Positions 22,116-31,373 of a stretch of DNA of 44,539 nucleotides are shown in pieces. Location: positions 1 through 44,539 of the IMG/VR virus record IMGVR_UViG_3300017917_002495; one strand, written 5' to 3'. The translations under genes were made by a program, and so were the position numbers. The stretch's first letter is position 1. Every line of letters starts with the position of its first letter. This DNA comes from a virus. The notes below the pieces were generated by a model. It ran no database searches and was not told where the DNA came from. It worked only from the letters and a program-made list of their open reading frames with translations.

Positions 22116-23231
22116 TTAGGGAGTCTTTACCTGCATACCGTTTTGAGCACCTACTTCAAAACCGTATTTGTATACTCCGATTTTTTCATTGAATTGTTCA
22201 CTGGTTTCTATGTATGTTATAGTCATTTTAGAACTGTTCACAAACAAGACACCTTTGAATTGGTCTGCTGTTTTATAATAATCAAAGGCCAATGATTTCA
22301 TCGGCACATGAAGACTGTTGAAATCAAGAACTCCGTTGCCATCAAACGGACTCACTGATGCTAATTGCTGTTTACTGATATTTAAAAACAATGACCTGAT
22401 TGTTTTTTCCCATAGAGATCTAACAAACCGCACCACTGTGTTAGCATCGGCTCCACCTTGTATGGCCAATGGTCCGAATTCAGTCCAAAAATTTTGTTTG
22501 GCGCCGACACCAACACCGAAACTTTTGCCCGACAAAGGAGTTTGAGGATTCTTTTTTTCTTGCTCTGCTATAAACTTAGTGACTTCTTCAGTGACCTCTT
22601 GTCTAACTTGATCTGTACTACCATAGCCTTTTCTGCCTTTGATTCTGGCCATGTTGTCTTTTACTTCATAGCCCTCGCCCCTAATAGTGAGATCTCCATG
22701 ACCTGTCTTAGATAATGTAATATCGGGGCTTAGTATAGCAAGGAAGAATTCTCCCTTGCCTCTGTTGGTTTTGGTGTTTCCGCTCTTAAATGAACCGGCT
22801 ATGTTCATTAGTTCTGATGCGATATTTTGATAGATATTTGGAAACTGTGTTTTAACCAAAGAAGTAATGTTTCTAGTTTCACCAGCAGTTAGTAGTGCAT
22901 CTACATCTATAATACCTTTGGTTACTATTTCTTTTGCGAATGCCATTTTATCTTCAAATGGTGCTTTAGCATCAATAATAGCTTTAGATAATGTCGTTTG
23001 AATTTGCCTAAGATCGATATCTTTGGAAAATATTTCATCAAAGCCACCACCTAGATCCATCTTCCTAATGTAACTGTAGATTTGATTAAGCTCGTCTATA
23101 TCAAAGATGTTCTGTACCTTATCTGTGATAGTGGTTTGTACTTGTGTGATCTTAGGATCTGCAGAATTTCCCGCATTATCTGCTTGAGATAAACCCGGTT
23201 TTTCTTCAATTAAAAATTCAAATGCTCTCAT
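22116..23231 (-). CDS. T4-like phage protein with a nuclease-like segment (371 aa)
   Basis: The ATG at 23231 is chosen because a GATAAATA late octamer ends 5 bases before it and the product then begins MRAFEFLIEE, a start common in T4-like phages. The middle holds GKGEFFLAILSP, GDLTIRGEGYEVKDNMARIKG (about 165-205), whose E ... GD ... E-x-K order resembles a PD-(D/E)xK nuclease core. The rest is helical. Nuclease function is a weak inference; the protein may be a structural or packaging-related component. Confidence 0.6.
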   Translation of the reverse strand: MRAFEFLIEEKPGLSQADNAGNSADPKITQVQTTITDKVQNIFDIDELNQIYSYIRKMDLGGGFDEIFSKDIDLRQIQTTLSKAIIDAKAPFEDKMAFAKEIVTKGIIDVDALLTAGETRNITSLVKTQFPNIYQNIASELMNIAGSFKSGNTKTNRGKGEFFLAILSPDITLSKTGHGDLTIRGEGYEVKDNMARIKGRKGYGSTDQVRQEVTEEVTKFIAEQEKKNPQTPLSGKSFGVGVGAKQNFWTEFGPLAIQGGADANTVVRFVRSLWEKTIRSLFLNISKQQLASVSPFDGNGVLDFNSLHVPMKSLAFDYYKTADQFKGVLFVNSSKMTITYIETSEQFNEKIGVYKYGFEVGAQNGMQVKTP

Positions 23232-23236
23232 AAGAG

Positions 23237-23244
23237 TATTTATC
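23237..23244 (-). promoter_or_regulatory. T4-type late promoter octamer
   Basis: GATAAATA on the minus strand, 5 bases before the ATG at 23231. No ribosome site lies between, so the transcript may be leaderless. Confidence 0.6.
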
Positions 23245-23926
23245 GCAGTTCGGGAAACAAACAATCCTGTATAAAAACTCTAACATCGTCTTCGTTTAAT
23301 CCTAGACTAGCCATTACTTTTGGAGTATGCGGGTTCTGTTTCTGATTTTGTGCATAATAATTCTGTTCGAAACTAGCATCATCTACAGTATTGTTTGTTT
23401 CGCCCACAGTTTCTATGTAATGATTTACCAGTATATGAGCTAGGCTTTCGATCTGAGACAATTCACTTTCATCACTAACATTGCCCGCAGCTATCATGTG
23501 CGGACTAAAAATACGCTGCGCCCAATCAGGCAATTCACGCTTTTTAATCCACTCATATCTGCTGACTTCTTCAGCAAAATATTCAATCATAGGATGGCTA
23601 CGATCCTTTGTAGGACTGTAATCAATAAAGCAGCCTGTGATTTTGTTTTTGCCTGCTATAACATCAAAACCAAAAATGGGTGCCGGGTTATGGGTATGCG
23701 GAAAAACACAGCAGTGCATCATCCAGAGGCCCTTTGAGGATCGGGCATCGACTACATCGATGTGAGCTCTACGATAATTACCACTGGTCCAGACACGATT
23801 TACCCAACCCGGCTGATTGAAACGATCCATGCCTGGTTCTTGGGTTTCTATTCCTGTTTCGGAAAACCTTTCTTCTAATAGAGCTTGTATTCCTATTAGA
23901 GTATTCCAGACCTTACTGTCCGTCAT
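23240..23926 (-). CDS. Ferredoxin-dependent bilin reductase, PcyX/PebS-like (228 aa)
   Basis: Shows the family's core: VVDARSSKGLWMMHCCVFPH, NPAPIFGFDVIAGKNKITG, FIDYSP (central catalytic Asp) and LPDWAQRIFSPHMIAAG. These enzymes reduce biliverdin with electrons from ferredoxin. Viral members (PebS in cyanophages, PcyX in phages of presumed heterotrophs) make phycoerythrobilin. It overlaps the heme oxygenase gene by about 14 bases, so both should be made together: heme to biliverdin to a reduced bilin. No bilin-binding protein is seen in the window. Confidence 0.85.
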   Translation of the reverse strand: MTDSKVWNTLIGIQALLEERFSETGIETQEPGMDRFNQPGWVNRVWTSGNYRRAHIDVVDARSSKGLWMMHCCVFPHTHNPAPIFGFDVIAGKNKITGCFIDYSPTKDRSHPMIEYFAEEVSRYEWIKKRELPDWAQRIFSPHMIAAGNVSDESELSQIESLAHILVNHYIETVGETNNTVDDASFEQNYYAQNQKQNPHTPKVMASLGLNEDDVRVFIQDCLFPELR

Positions 23927-24470
23927 AGATTTTCACAACTTCCATCATTTCGTCAAAAAATCTAGCAGCGAAATCAAAACAGACCTTAGCTTCGTCGGCC
24001 ATACTATCATTCAACTTAGATCTAATAGCTTCCTTGATTTTATCAGGAGAGTCTCCGAACTGATAGTATTTTCCTGAACCAGGTACACGTTTAGCGATCA
24101 TCTGTCCGCCACTTAGATCTCCCATGTGTCTTACATAGATATGAGCCATTAATTTTTCAGGATCGTTTTTAATTTCAAGAATATATTTGATATAATCATT
24201 GACCACAGGACACATATAGGGAACTTCATCTGAATCTCCCCAGAGTTCTGTGAAATCTTCTAGGATAGCTGGAGCTCTTCGCACCTCCGGTAGATCGTTG
24301 AACAATCTGTGCGGCATGGCACAGACTTCCAATATTTCATACATGGGGTGTTGATTTTTAAGATAGGTAGCGTAAATTTTTGGATTTACATTTCCTGAAA
24401 ACAATACCTTAACGAAAGGTCTTGTCTCTGCTCTTTTGTGTTGTTCGTGGGTGAGTTCTTTTAGATTCAT
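23913..24470 (-). CDS. Heme oxygenase (185 aa)
   Basis: The proximal His lies in LTHEQHKRAE near the N-terminus and the distal helix is YVRHMGDLSGGQMIAKR, both diagnostic of biliverdin-forming heme oxygenase. It opens the heme ring and releases biliverdin, CO and iron. Start: ATG at 24470, 8 bases after an AGTAAATA late octamer; a GTG at 24491 overlapping the upstream stop is the alternative. Paired with the bilin reductase downstream. Confidence 0.9.
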   Translation of the reverse strand: MNLKELTHEQHKRAETRPFVKVLFSGNVNPKIYATYLKNQHPMYEILEVCAMPHRLFNDLPEVRRAPAILEDFTELWGDSDEVPYMCPVVNDYIKYILEIKNDPEKLMAHIYVRHMGDLSGGQMIAKRVPGSGKYYQFGDSPDKIKEAIRSKLNDSMADEAKVCFDFAARFFDEMMEVVKIYDGQ

Positions 24471-24478
24471 AGTGAAGT

Positions 24479-24486
24479 TATTTACT
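24479..24486 (-). promoter_or_regulatory. T4-type late promoter octamer
   Basis: AGTAAATA on the minus strand, 8 bases before the heme oxygenase ATG, with no ribosome site between. Confidence 0.5.
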
Positions 24487-24487
24487 T

Positions 24488-24748
24488 TCACTGTAGTCTT
24501 AGCAGAAAAAATAAGAAATCTTTTTCATTGTCTAGTTTAAGGAAATAGTCTTCGGAACCGAATTTTTCATACTGCCATTTTTCTCCCATAGGTCCTAGAC
24601 TTTGTTCGAAAAATATTCGAACAGTTTTTTTACCAAATTTGCCAAAGGAGAGTCGATTCGGACGCTTGTCACGCAAATGGATCCAGAACCCGAATCTTTT
24701 AGCTCCTGTTTGTTGATGTTTTACTAGTCTAACATCATCAAAATTCAT
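24488..24748 (-). CDS. Small basic phage protein (86 aa)
   Basis: Rich in Phe, Lys and Arg, ending FLFFLLRLQ, a distant echo of the F-x-L-K-W array at 6.6-10.7 kb. No known domain. ATGA-coupled to clpS; the late octamer of the heme oxygenase gene overlaps its end. Confidence 0.65.
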   Translation of the reverse strand: MNFDDVRLVKHQQTGAKRFGFWIHLRDKRPNRLSFGKFGKKTVRIFFEQSLGPMGEKWQYEKFGSEDYFLKLDNEKDFLFFLLRLQ

Positions 24749-25047
24749 TGTTCTTGTTCTAGAGTAATTCTCAACGGGAATCCATTGTTTCTAGCTATTT
24801 GAGTAGATTCGATACCTCGTTGTTCGGCTATCTCATGCGTATAGACTCCGGCCACTGCACTTCCTGAATTATGAATTTCTAAAGTAATATTCCTAGCTTC
24901 AGATTCACTGTGTTTGAAAATAGAAGTTAAAAGTTCCATGACGAATTCCATGGGAGTATGGTCATCGTTAAGAAAGATTACCTTCCACATTTTTGGAGGC
25001 TGAAGACTAACCTTTATTTTTTCATCAAATTGGATTTCGGTGCTCAT
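24745..25047 (-). CDS. clpS: ClpS-type adaptor (100 aa)
   Basis: Matches ClpS through most of its length: MWKVIFLNDDHTPMEFVMELL, where the Asn-Asp-Asp and Met form the N-degron pocket, then the EIHNSGSAVAGVYTHEIAEQR region and G-PLRITLEQE end. ClpS delivers proteins with destabilising N-termini to ClpA(C)P and blocks other substrates. The phage ClpP-like gene elsewhere in the window makes a proteolysis link plausible. Which host ATPase it docks to is unknown. Confidence 0.85.
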   Translation of the reverse strand: MSTEIQFDEKIKVSLQPPKMWKVIFLNDDHTPMEFVMELLTSIFKHSESEARNITLEIHNSGSAVAGVYTHEIAEQRGIESTQIARNNGFPLRITLEQEQ

Positions 25048-25063
25048 AATTTCTCCTTCGATG

Positions 25064-25086
25064 ATATGGGGGACTAGCCCCCATAT
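25064..25086 (-). other. Strong hairpin between hsp20 and clpS
   Basis: ATATGGGGG and CCCCCATAT (25064-25072, 25078-25086) form a perfect 9-bp stem with a 5-base loop. No T run follows, so it may stabilise or process the mRNA rather than terminate it. Confidence 0.6.
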
Positions 25087-25090
25087 ATAT

Positions 25091-25531
25091 TTACTTAACC
25101 TCTACAATATCAATTACACGCGGCTTCATTTCTTCTGGAACAATTCGTTCGATTCTGATCTGAAGGATGCCGTTTTTGATATGTGCGCTTACGATTTTCA
25201 TATGTTCCGCAAGGGTAAACTTGCGTTCAAAATCTCTAAGTGCTAGGCCACGATGTAGAAACTCTACAGTAACATCGGGTTTGCTTTTATCACGTTCTCC
25301 AATGATTGATAATTCATTTTGTTCTACTGTGACTTTGATTTCGTCTTTTTCGAAACCCGTGACTGCCATTTCAATCTCATATAGATTTTCCTGCAATTTA
25401 GCCACATTATATGGAGGGTAATTGTTACTGACTTGATTTTGGAATCGACGCTCCATGTCGTCAAAAATTCTATCAAATCCTACGAGTGCTCTATTTAGAG
25501 CGGCTGTATCAAAACGTGTTAGTTGTGTCAT
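25091..25531 (-). CDS. Small heat-shock protein, Hsp20/IbpA-like (146 aa)
   Basis: An alpha-crystallin domain from about residue 35 to 130 with YNVAKLQENLYEIEMAVTGF, NELSIIGERD, EFLHRGLALRDFERKFTL and HIKNGILQIRIER. The pattern and length are those of the proteobacterial IbpA/IbpB group. It holds unfolded proteins for refolding by DnaK, whose gene is next to it. Hsp20 genes are frequent in T4-like cyanophages. Good ribosome site (AAGGAG) before the ATG. Confidence 0.9.
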   Translation of the reverse strand: MTQLTRFDTAALNRALVGFDRIFDDMERRFQNQVSNNYPPYNVAKLQENLYEIEMAVTGFEKDEIKVTVEQNELSIIGERDKSKPDVTVEFLHRGLALRDFERKFTLAEHMKIVSAHIKNGILQIRIERIVPEEMKPRVIDIVEVK

Positions 25532-25560
25532 TTAAAATCTCCTTAGAAAGTAAGATATAG

Positions 25561-25586
25561 TAGGGGCCCAACCTAGGTACCCCTAG
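25561..25586 (-). other. Hairpin between dnaK and hsp20
   Basis: TAGGGG and CCCCTA segments can pair around a GC-rich loop in the 64-base gap after the dnaK stop. No T run; possibly a processing or attenuation structure. Confidence 0.45.
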
Positions 25587-25595
25587 TTTAGACAA

Positions 25596-27494
25596 TTAGT
25601 CTTTTTTCTCCGTAAAGGTAGCATCGACTACATTGTCATCGTTTGGCGAAGCTTGGGATTGGGCAGTTGTTGCCTGCTCTTTAACTTGCCTTTTTTCCAA
25701 CAATATTTTCATTGCCGGATAAACTTTTTCAAGTTCTGATTTGATCTTATCAGTGTCATCACTTTTTGCTGCTTCTCGGACAGCAGCAATAGCAGATTCA
25801 ATTTCAGACTTTTCAGTTTCGGTGAGATCGTCTTTGAATTCTTCCATGTCGCGAGTAACTTCGTGAATGGTTGATTCTGCTTGATTCTTTGCTTCAATAA
25901 GTTCTCTAGACTTCTTATCTGCCTCTGCATTGGCTTCTGCATCTCTGATCATCTGTTCTATTTGTTCTTTGCTTAGACCGGAATCAGATTTGATTGTGAT
26001 TTTGTTTTCTTTGCCAGTGCCCTTGTCTTTGGCACTGATGTGCATGATACCGTTGGCATCGATATCAAAAGTAACTTCAATCTGAGGTTGTCCTCTACGT
26101 GCTGGCGCAATACCTTCTAAATTGAATTCGCCAAGCATTTTGTTATGCTGGCATAATTCACGCTCTCCCTGAAAGACCTTGATAGTCACAGCAGGTTGAT
26201 TGTCTTCTGCTGTGGAAAAAGTCTGAGTACCCTTGGTAGGAATGGTTGTGTTTTTCTGGATGATCTTAGCCATAACTCCGCCAAGCGTTTCAATACCTAA
26301 GCTCAACGGTGTAACATCTAAGAGTAAAACGTCTTTGCGATCACCACCTAGAACAGCACCTTGAATAGCTGCACCAACTGCCACAGCTTCGTCGGGGTTG
26401 ACATCTTTGCGAGGTGCTTTACCAAACAACTTTTCTACCTCTTCCTGTACCTTAGGCATACGTGTTTGACCGCCTACAAGGATGACTTCGTCGATGTCAG
26501 CAGGTGTTACTCCTGCATCCTGCATGGCAGTTCGACACGGTGCCAAAGATCTATTGATTAGATCTTCAACTAGGCTTTCTAGTTTGCTACGTGTAATCTT
26601 AACAACCAAATGTTTAGGACCACTAGCATCTGCTGTGATGTAGGGTAGGTTAACTTCTGTTTGAGAACTATTAGAAAGTTCAATCTTAGCTTTTTCAGCC
26701 GCATCCTTTAGACGCTGTAATGCCAACATGTCTTTGGTCAAATCAACACCTTGATCTTTTTTGAACTCATCTACTAGATAGTCCATGATGCGTTGGTCAA
26801 AGTCTTCACCGCCTAGGAATGTATCACCATTGGTTGATAATACTTCAATTTGTTTGTCGCCGTCGATGTTGGCGATTTCAATAATACTTACGTCAAATGT
26901 GCCGCCGCCGAGATCGTACACTGCTACTTTACGATCCTTGTTATCTTTCTTATCCACACCATAGGCCAAGGCCGCTGCTGTGGGTTCATTGATAATACGT
27001 AGAACTTCTAAACCGGCGATCTGACCAGCATCCTTGGTCGCCTGACGCTGCGAGTCATTGAAGTACGCCGGCACCGTGATCACGGCTTCGGTGACTTCTT
27101 CACCGAGATAATCTTCCGCAGTCTTTTTCATCTTGCGAAGAACTTCTGCCGAAATCTGTGGGGGTGCTAATTCTTTGTTCTGTGCCCTAACCCATGCATC
27201 TCCGTTTTTGCTTTCGAAAATTTCATAAGGCATAAGATCGAGATCTTTTTGCACAGCCTGTTCTTTAAACTTGCGTCCAATTAGACGCTTACTTGCATAA
27301 ATTGTATTTTTTGGATTAGTTACTGCCTGACGTTTCGCACTGGCACCAACTAAAATTTCATCGTTGGCGTAGGCAACGATACTAGGTGTGGTACGAGCAC
27401 CTTCAGAATTTTCAATAACTTTGGAAGTTCCATTTTCGACGATAGCCACGCAAGAGTTCGTGGTGCCGAGGTCAATACCGATGATCTTAGACAT
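25596..27494 (-). CDS. dnaK: DnaK (Hsp70) chaperone (632 aa)
   Basis: Full length compared with E. coli DnaK (638 aa). Begins [18 protein letters not shown] (ATPase phosphate loop), has [11 protein letters not shown] and [13 protein letters not shown], the hydrophobic linker [19 protein letters not shown], the substrate-binding domain and the end NVVDATF. It folds proteins by ATP-driven binding, normally with DnaJ and GrpE; neither is in this window, so host partners would be used. Ribosome site AAGGAG. Full-length DnaK is uncommon in phages. Co-directional with hsp20 and clpS. Confidence 0.95.
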   Translation of the reverse strand: MSKIIGIDLGTTNSCVAIVENGTSKVIENSEGARTTPSIVAYANDEILVGASAKRQAVTNPKNTIYASKRLIGRKFKEQAVQKDLDLMPYEIFESKNGDAWVRAQNKELAPPQISAEVLRKMKKTAEDYLGEEVTEAVITVPAYFNDSQRQATKDAGQIAGLEVLRIINEPTAAALAYGVDKKDNKDRKVAVYDLGGGTFDVSIIEIANIDGDKQIEVLSTNGDTFLGGEDFDQRIMDYLVDEFKKDQGVDLTKDMLALQRLKDAAEKAKIELSNSSQTEVNLPYITADASGPKHLVVKITRSKLESLVEDLINRSLAPCRTAMQDAGVTPADIDEVILVGGQTRMPKVQEEVEKLFGKAPRKDVNPDEAVAVGAAIQGAVLGGDRKDVLLLDVTPLSLGIETLGGVMAKIIQKNTTIPTKGTQTFSTAEDNQPAVTIKVFQGERELCQHNKMLGEFNLEGIAPARRGQPQIEVTFDIDANGIMHISAKDKGTGKENKITIKSDSGLSKEQIEQMIRDAEANAEADKKSRELIEAKNQAESTIHEVTRDMEEFKDDLTETEKSEIESAIAAVREAAKSDDTDKIKSELEKVYPAMKILLEKRQVKEQATTAQSQASPNDDNVVDATFTEKKD

Positions 27495-27576
27495 TTCTAT
27501 CTCCTTATAAAGTAAGATCTATTTGAGCACTATGCTCTATAAACTGTACATATTATGTTACAGTCTACGATTTTAT

Positions 27577-28161
27577 TTATCTTTGATTAGCTAAAGGGGT
27601 GATTAATTTCCCATTTAGGCTTGAACTAGATGTTCTTAGAATTTTAAAAACGTTCTGTACACCCACTGCCTGATTCCAAGCATCTTCTAAGGCATGATGT
27701 TTAAGTACTGGTGGACGCTGTGGATCTATACCGATATCAAAAATAGTTCGCGTGTCTCTGACTTCCCAGAAACTCCAAGGAATCGCTTTGCCAATTTTAC
27801 GGAATAGATTTTCTAGGATAATAACGTCAAAGCCAGCACCGTGGCTCCAAACACGTTTAGCACCCCAGCAAAATTTGTAGAGTTGATTCATTGCATCTTC
27901 AATGGGGATTCGTCCTTCTGGACTAAATGCTTCGTCTTGTGCGGCTTGACCCTGTCCGGCCCACCAATCTACTGTGGACTGGCTCACAGTACAGCCATAT
28001 TTGTCACAGCTATCTAGATCTACTTTTACATAGAATTTTTCCATCGATGGTTCTTCGACATCAGAACCAAAGGGATCAAATTTTACAGCGCCTATGGTAA
28101 GGATCGTTGCTGTGGGGAGAACATCTAGTGTCTCCAAATCAATCATAACGTCGGTGTTCAT
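27577..28161 (-). CDS. DEDDh-type 3'-5' exonuclease (194 aa)
   Basis: Exonuclease motifs in order: IDLETL (Asp8, Glu10), a SHGAGFDVIILE block with the second Asp, and HHALEDAW with the His and final Asp. Closest in pattern to the stand-alone exonuclease/RNase T-like group rather than to polymerase proofreading domains. ATG at 28161 lies only 6 bases after the -10 box of its own early promoter, so its mRNA is probably leaderless. Acts on DNA or RNA ends; substrate unknown. Confidence 0.8.
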   Translation of the reverse strand: MNTDVMIDLETLDVLPTATILTIGAVKFDPFGSDVEEPSMEKFYVKVDLDSCDKYGCTVSQSTVDWWAGQGQAAQDEAFSPEGRIPIEDAMNQLYKFCWGAKRVWSHGAGFDVIILENLFRKIGKAIPWSFWEVRDTRTIFDIGIDPQRPPVLKHHALEDAWNQAVGVQNVFKILRTSSSSLNGKLITPLANQR

Positions 28162-28167
28162 ACGACT

Positions 28168-28196
28168 ATTATACTGTTTTTTATTATATAAGTCAA
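28168..28196 (-). promoter_or_regulatory. Sigma70-type early promoter, leaderless
   Basis: TTGACT (28191-28196), 17 bases, TATAAT (28168-28173) on the minus strand; the ATG at 28161 is 6 bases after the -10 box. Confidence 0.8.
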
Positions 28197-28199
28197 GCA

Positions 28200-29219
28200 T
28201 TATTTTAAGAATATATCATTGATCTGTCGATTAACTCTGACAAATGTGGTACATTTTGAAAGTTGTTTTAATGTTGGAGCACCCACATAGGTACAGGCAC
28301 TACGTAGGCCTCCAAGTAGGTCTAATACTGTGCGATTAACTGGTCCTTTGTAAGGTATTTCTACTGTTCGTCCTTCACTGCTACGATATTCAGCAACGCC
28401 ACCGTTATGCTTATTCATTGCTGTGTCTGAACTCATTCCATAAAATGTTACTTTACCATCTTCTACGGTTCCGCCACCTTCATCATGTCCTGCCAGCATA
28501 CCTCCTAGCATCACAAAGTCCGCGCCAGCCCCGAAAGCCTTACTAACATCACCAGGGCAAACACATCCGCCATCAGCAATAATATGAGCGCCAAGACCGT
28601 GAGCGGCATCGGCACACTCAATGATTGCACTAAGCTGTGGGTAGCCCACACCAGTTTGCACACGAGTAGTACAAACGCTACCAGGGCCAATCCCCACTTT
28701 AATAATATCTGCGCCACGTAAAATTAACTCCTGTGTCATATCCGCGGTAACAACATTACCAGCGATAATGGTGCAGTGAGGGAACGCCTCACGAACGTCT
28801 GCAACGTAATCACCAAAATGTTCTGAATAACCGTTGGCAACATCGATGCAGATAAAATGTATTTCTGGATATGCGTTAATAATCCTACTCAATCGTCTAA
28901 AATCATTTGAGTTCGTACCTGTACTAACGGCAAAATAATTGCCACCAATTTCTGTTACATAGTCAAATAAATCGTCTTCGGAATAGGTCTTAATCAAACA
29001 GGTGAACATTCTAAAATCCCATAATGACTTAGCCATAGACAGTGTACCAACACCGTCCATGTTAGAAGCCATGATAGGAATACCAGTCCATTCTGTTTGA
29101 CTGTGTTTAAACTTATAGGATCTTTGAAGATCTACTTCTTTGCGACTTGAAAGTGTAGAACGCTTGGGTCTAATCAGCACATCACGGAAGTCTAATTTGA
29201 CTTCGTCTTCGATACGCAT
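28200..29219 (-). CDS. guaC: GMP reductase / IMP dehydrogenase family (339 aa)
   Basis: TIM-barrel enzyme with the catalytic loop GPGSVCTTR (Cys183, close to Cys186 of E. coli GuaC), [14 protein letters not shown] and YGMSSDTAM. No CBS domains are inserted and the length (339 versus 347 aa) fits GMP reductase, which converts GMP to IMP with NADPH. This would shift purines during phage DNA synthesis. IMP dehydrogenase activity is the alternative but the length and loop favour GuaC. Ribosome site AAAGG. Confidence 0.85.
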   Translation of the reverse strand: MRIEDEVKLDFRDVLIRPKRSTLSSRKEVDLQRSYKFKHSQTEWTGIPIMASNMDGVGTLSMAKSLWDFRMFTCLIKTYSEDDLFDYVTEIGGNYFAVSTGTNSNDFRRLSRIINAYPEIHFICIDVANGYSEHFGDYVADVREAFPHCTIIAGNVVTADMTQELILRGADIIKVGIGPGSVCTTRVQTGVGYPQLSAIIECADAAHGLGAHIIADGGCVCPGDVSKAFGAGADFVMLGGMLAGHDEGGGTVEDGKVTFYGMSSDTAMNKHNGGVAEYRSSEGRTVEIPYKGPVNRTVLDLLGGLRSACTYVGAPTLKQLSKCTTFVRVNRQINDIFLK

Positions 29220-29231
29220 ATAATGCCTTTC

Positions 29232-29471
29232 TTAGAATAATTTTGGAGGGAGTTGTTGATCTCTAAGTTTCTTTTGCCAACGAGCCTTGGCTGCACCAGC
29301 CTTCCTTTTTTTCACACTGGTTGGTTTTTCGTAGAATTCTTTTTTACGTAGATCATCTAATATACCAGATTCTTCGACTTTCTTTTTAAATCTTCTTAGA
29401 GCTTGATTGATATTTTCGTGTTCCTTGACCGTAACACCGGTACCCTTTTTTTCATCGTATAATTTTTTCAT
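29232..29471 (-). CDS. rpsU: Ribosomal protein bS21 homologue (79 aa)
   Basis: Reads VTVKEHENINQALRRFKKKV, LRKKEFYEKPTSVKKRKAGA and a Lys/Arg-rich end, the exact layout of bS21 with about 8 extra residues at the N-terminus. bS21 sits on the 30S subunit near the anti-Shine-Dalgarno. Phage copies are known, including in SAR11 phages, and may replace the host protein to favour phage mRNAs. Followed after one base by the next gene. Confidence 0.9.
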   Translation of the reverse strand: MKKLYDEKKGTGVTVKEHENINQALRRFKKKVEESGILDDLRKKEFYEKPTSVKKRKAGAAKARWQKKLRDQQLPPKLF

Positions 29472-29472
29472 A

Positions 29473-29850
29473 TTAGTCTGTGATTTTTCCTAGAATTGAC
29501 ATGACATCATCTTTAGTATATATAACATTTCTATTAGCTACTTGTAAATCTCTGAGATTACCAAAATAATAAGTATTGGCCTGTGCAGATATATATCCTG
29601 TAATTAATTCGTTAATTCCGCCGTCAGCATTAAAAAATATAAGATCTGCTTTATTTTTTTTGTCTAATAACCAAGTCACAGGCTCGCCTGTTTTCCAAAC
29701 ATAACATATGATATTGGCTGCCGAATCTACTTCCATTAATGATTGAGAAATAATATTAGATTGATCGTGTGTCAGATCTACTGTGAGTATTCTTGCCCCA
29801 TCGAGGTAGCAGTCATCAGGTGATGTAGCTATGATGATTTTATCAGTCAT
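29473..29850 (-). CDS. Conserved T4-like phage protein (125 aa)
   Basis: Contains IICYVWKTGEPVTWLLDKKNKADLIFFNAD (residues about 48-78) and YYFGNLRDLQVAN, seen in other T4-like phages without a function. Alpha/beta fold of a Rossmann-like appearance. ATGA-coupled to the membrane protein upstream. Confidence 0.75.
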   Translation of the reverse strand: MTDKIIIATSPDDCYLDGARILTVDLTHDQSNIISQSLMEVDSAANIICYVWKTGEPVTWLLDKKNKADLIFFNADGGINELITGYISAQANTYYFGNLRDLQVANRNVIYTKDDVMSILGKITD

Positions 29851-31358
29851 TTTCTAGCATCTTGTATTTTTTTCCAAAGTGTCGATTCGTTCTGCTCGGC
29901 ATTTTGTTCGTAGTTGGCTATTGATCCTTGGTTTTCTTTACCTGCTGTTTGCCTTCTCGTTCTATCCAACTCACTGTCTTTTTTTTTGGCCTCGAGTTGT
30001 TCGGCCGCCCACTTAGCAGCTTCAGCGGCAGCATCATCATCTCCAAAATCTGCCTGCGGCTTAAGATATTCATCCCATGGTAACTTGTCTATAAGACCCT
30101 GTTCAAACAATCTCCTATGCCTTTTTAATGAATCGTTAGGATGATCTTGTTTCCATGATGTCTTTGCAGCCTTAATTTCAGCGGTATCGTCTGGATGATC
30201 TAATTCGTCATCGTCGGATTCATCTTCTTTTTCTTCATCTTTTTCCGGATGATAGACCAGAGGACCCACAGGATCTACTCCAGGAACTTTACTTACCCAA
30301 GGTTTGAATAGATAGGCGTGTGTTTCGGGAGTGATTTTAACTTCTTTGTCTTTGTCATCTTCCCAGGTCTTGCCTTCTGGATAAAGATCCTTGTCTTCTG
30401 CTAGAAATTTAAATTCATCTTCTGATTCTTTGGCAGCAGGAAAAGGCCATGCCGCTATAGGTTCTTCTGGAGCGGGCTCTTCTGGAGCGGGCTCTTCTGG
30501 AGCGGGCTCTTCTGAGATAACGGGACCTGTTACACCCTGAGAAAAATCGTATTCTTCCCGCATGCCGTCATCTTCTTCTTGTCTACGGAACCAAGCAAAA
30601 CTATATTGACTTGCCAATAGTAGGATCACAGCCAGTGGATCAAAAACAAAAACAATAATAATAATCACCCATCTTACTGCAGATTCTAGTAAATTCTGAT
30701 CCGGATTATCACCATAGATCAATGCGGCAATGTATTTTATAGGGCCTACTTCAGCCTCCACCTTGCGCAATTCACTGGCTATGGGGGCTCTTTCTTCATT
30801 TAATTTAGCGATACGAGCCTGTGCTTCTGCGATATCTTTTTGTAAACGACCACGCTCTGTCTGTTGTTGCCTACGAATTTGTACAGCTCGTTCAGCACCT
30901 TTTTCGTCATCACTACGACTTAGTCTAGCTTCTACTTGCGCATCCATTTGTTTAATAGCTGTGCGAGCAGTTTCTATGTTATCTCTTTCAGTTTTGATCT
31001 TTTCGTCTAATAGAGAAACTTTGGCAGCAACATCCCCTGTAGGCACTGCCTGATCTAGATGTGCTTTTGAAAGATATCCAAAGATACCCATGCTAGTGAT
31101 CAACATCAAGACTGCGATAGCAATCATTAAATAGGTTTTAAGGAATCTTGGTGCGACCATCCAATTCTGTTTAAGCCAAACAGTGGCCGCTAGTTTGCCT
31201 ACTTCTAACACAATACCCATAACGGTGATGGGGATCACTGCCGCGGCAAATATAGATACAAGACCCGCTACAGAATAATAAATGGCAACAGCGGATATTG
31301 ATAATCCGCTGATTAATGCCAAATAGGCGATTATACGATCACTAAGATTTATTTTCAT
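29847..31358 (-). CDS. Large membrane protein with coiled coil and PAPEE repeats (503 aa)
   Basis: Three membrane helices in the first 100 residues, a long coiled coil (about 115-215, rich in Glu, Arg, Gln), a further membrane segment (about 235-260), then a very acidic cytoplasmic tail with PEEPAPEEPAPEEP. ATG at 31358 is 7 bases behind an ACTAAATA late octamer and starts MKINLSDR; the longer frame overlaps the previous gene. I recall similar proteins in T4-like marine phages but know of no role. It could organise the inner membrane or interact with the host envelope. Confidence 0.75.
   Translation of the reverse strand: MKINLSDRIIAYLALISGLSISAVAIYYSVAGLVSIFAAAVIPITVMGIVLEVGKLAATVWLKQNWMVAPRFLKTYLMIAIAVLMLITSMGIFGYLSKAHLDQAVPTGDVAAKVSLLDEKIKTERDNIETARTAIKQMDAQVEARLSRSDDEKGAERAVQIRRQQQTERGRLQKDIAEAQARIAKLNEERAPIASELRKVEAEVGPIKYIAALIYGDNPDQNLLESAVRWVIIIIVFVFDPLAVILLLASQYSFAWFRRQEEDDGMREEYDFSQGVTGPVISEEPAPEEPAPEEPAPEEPIAAWPFPAAKESEDEFKFLAEDKDLYPEGKTWEDDKDKEVKITPETHAYLFKPWVSKVPGVDPVGPLVYHPEKDEEKEDESDDDELDHPDDTAEIKAAKTSWKQDHPNDSLKRHRRLFEQGLIDKLPWDEYLKPQADFGDDDAAAEAAKWAAEQLEAKKKDSELDRTRRQTAGKENQGSIANYEQNAEQNESTLWKKIQDARK
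30463..30507 (-). repeat. Three tandem 15-bp repeats (PAPEE coding)
   Basis: The unit TCTTCTGGAGCGGGC (plus-strand reading) occurs three times without change at 30463, 30478 and 30493. It encodes five residues (PAPEE) per copy in the tail of the membrane protein; copy number may vary between strains. Confidence 0.95.
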
Positions 31359-31365
31359 GAAAAAA

Positions 31366-31373
31366 TATTTAGT
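31366..31373 (-). promoter_or_regulatory. T4-type late promoter octamer
   Basis: ACTAAATA on the minus strand, 7 bases before the membrane protein ATG at 31358. Confidence 0.5.

Noticed and set aside
24488-24748. The gene before clpS as a full member of the F-x-L-K-W array
   Set aside because: Only the last few residues resemble the array; the WC helix and Trp strand are missing, so membership is not supported.
25709-25942. Lys/Gln-rich minus-strand ORF inside dnaK
   Set aside because: Out-of-frame shadow of the helical DnaK lid region.
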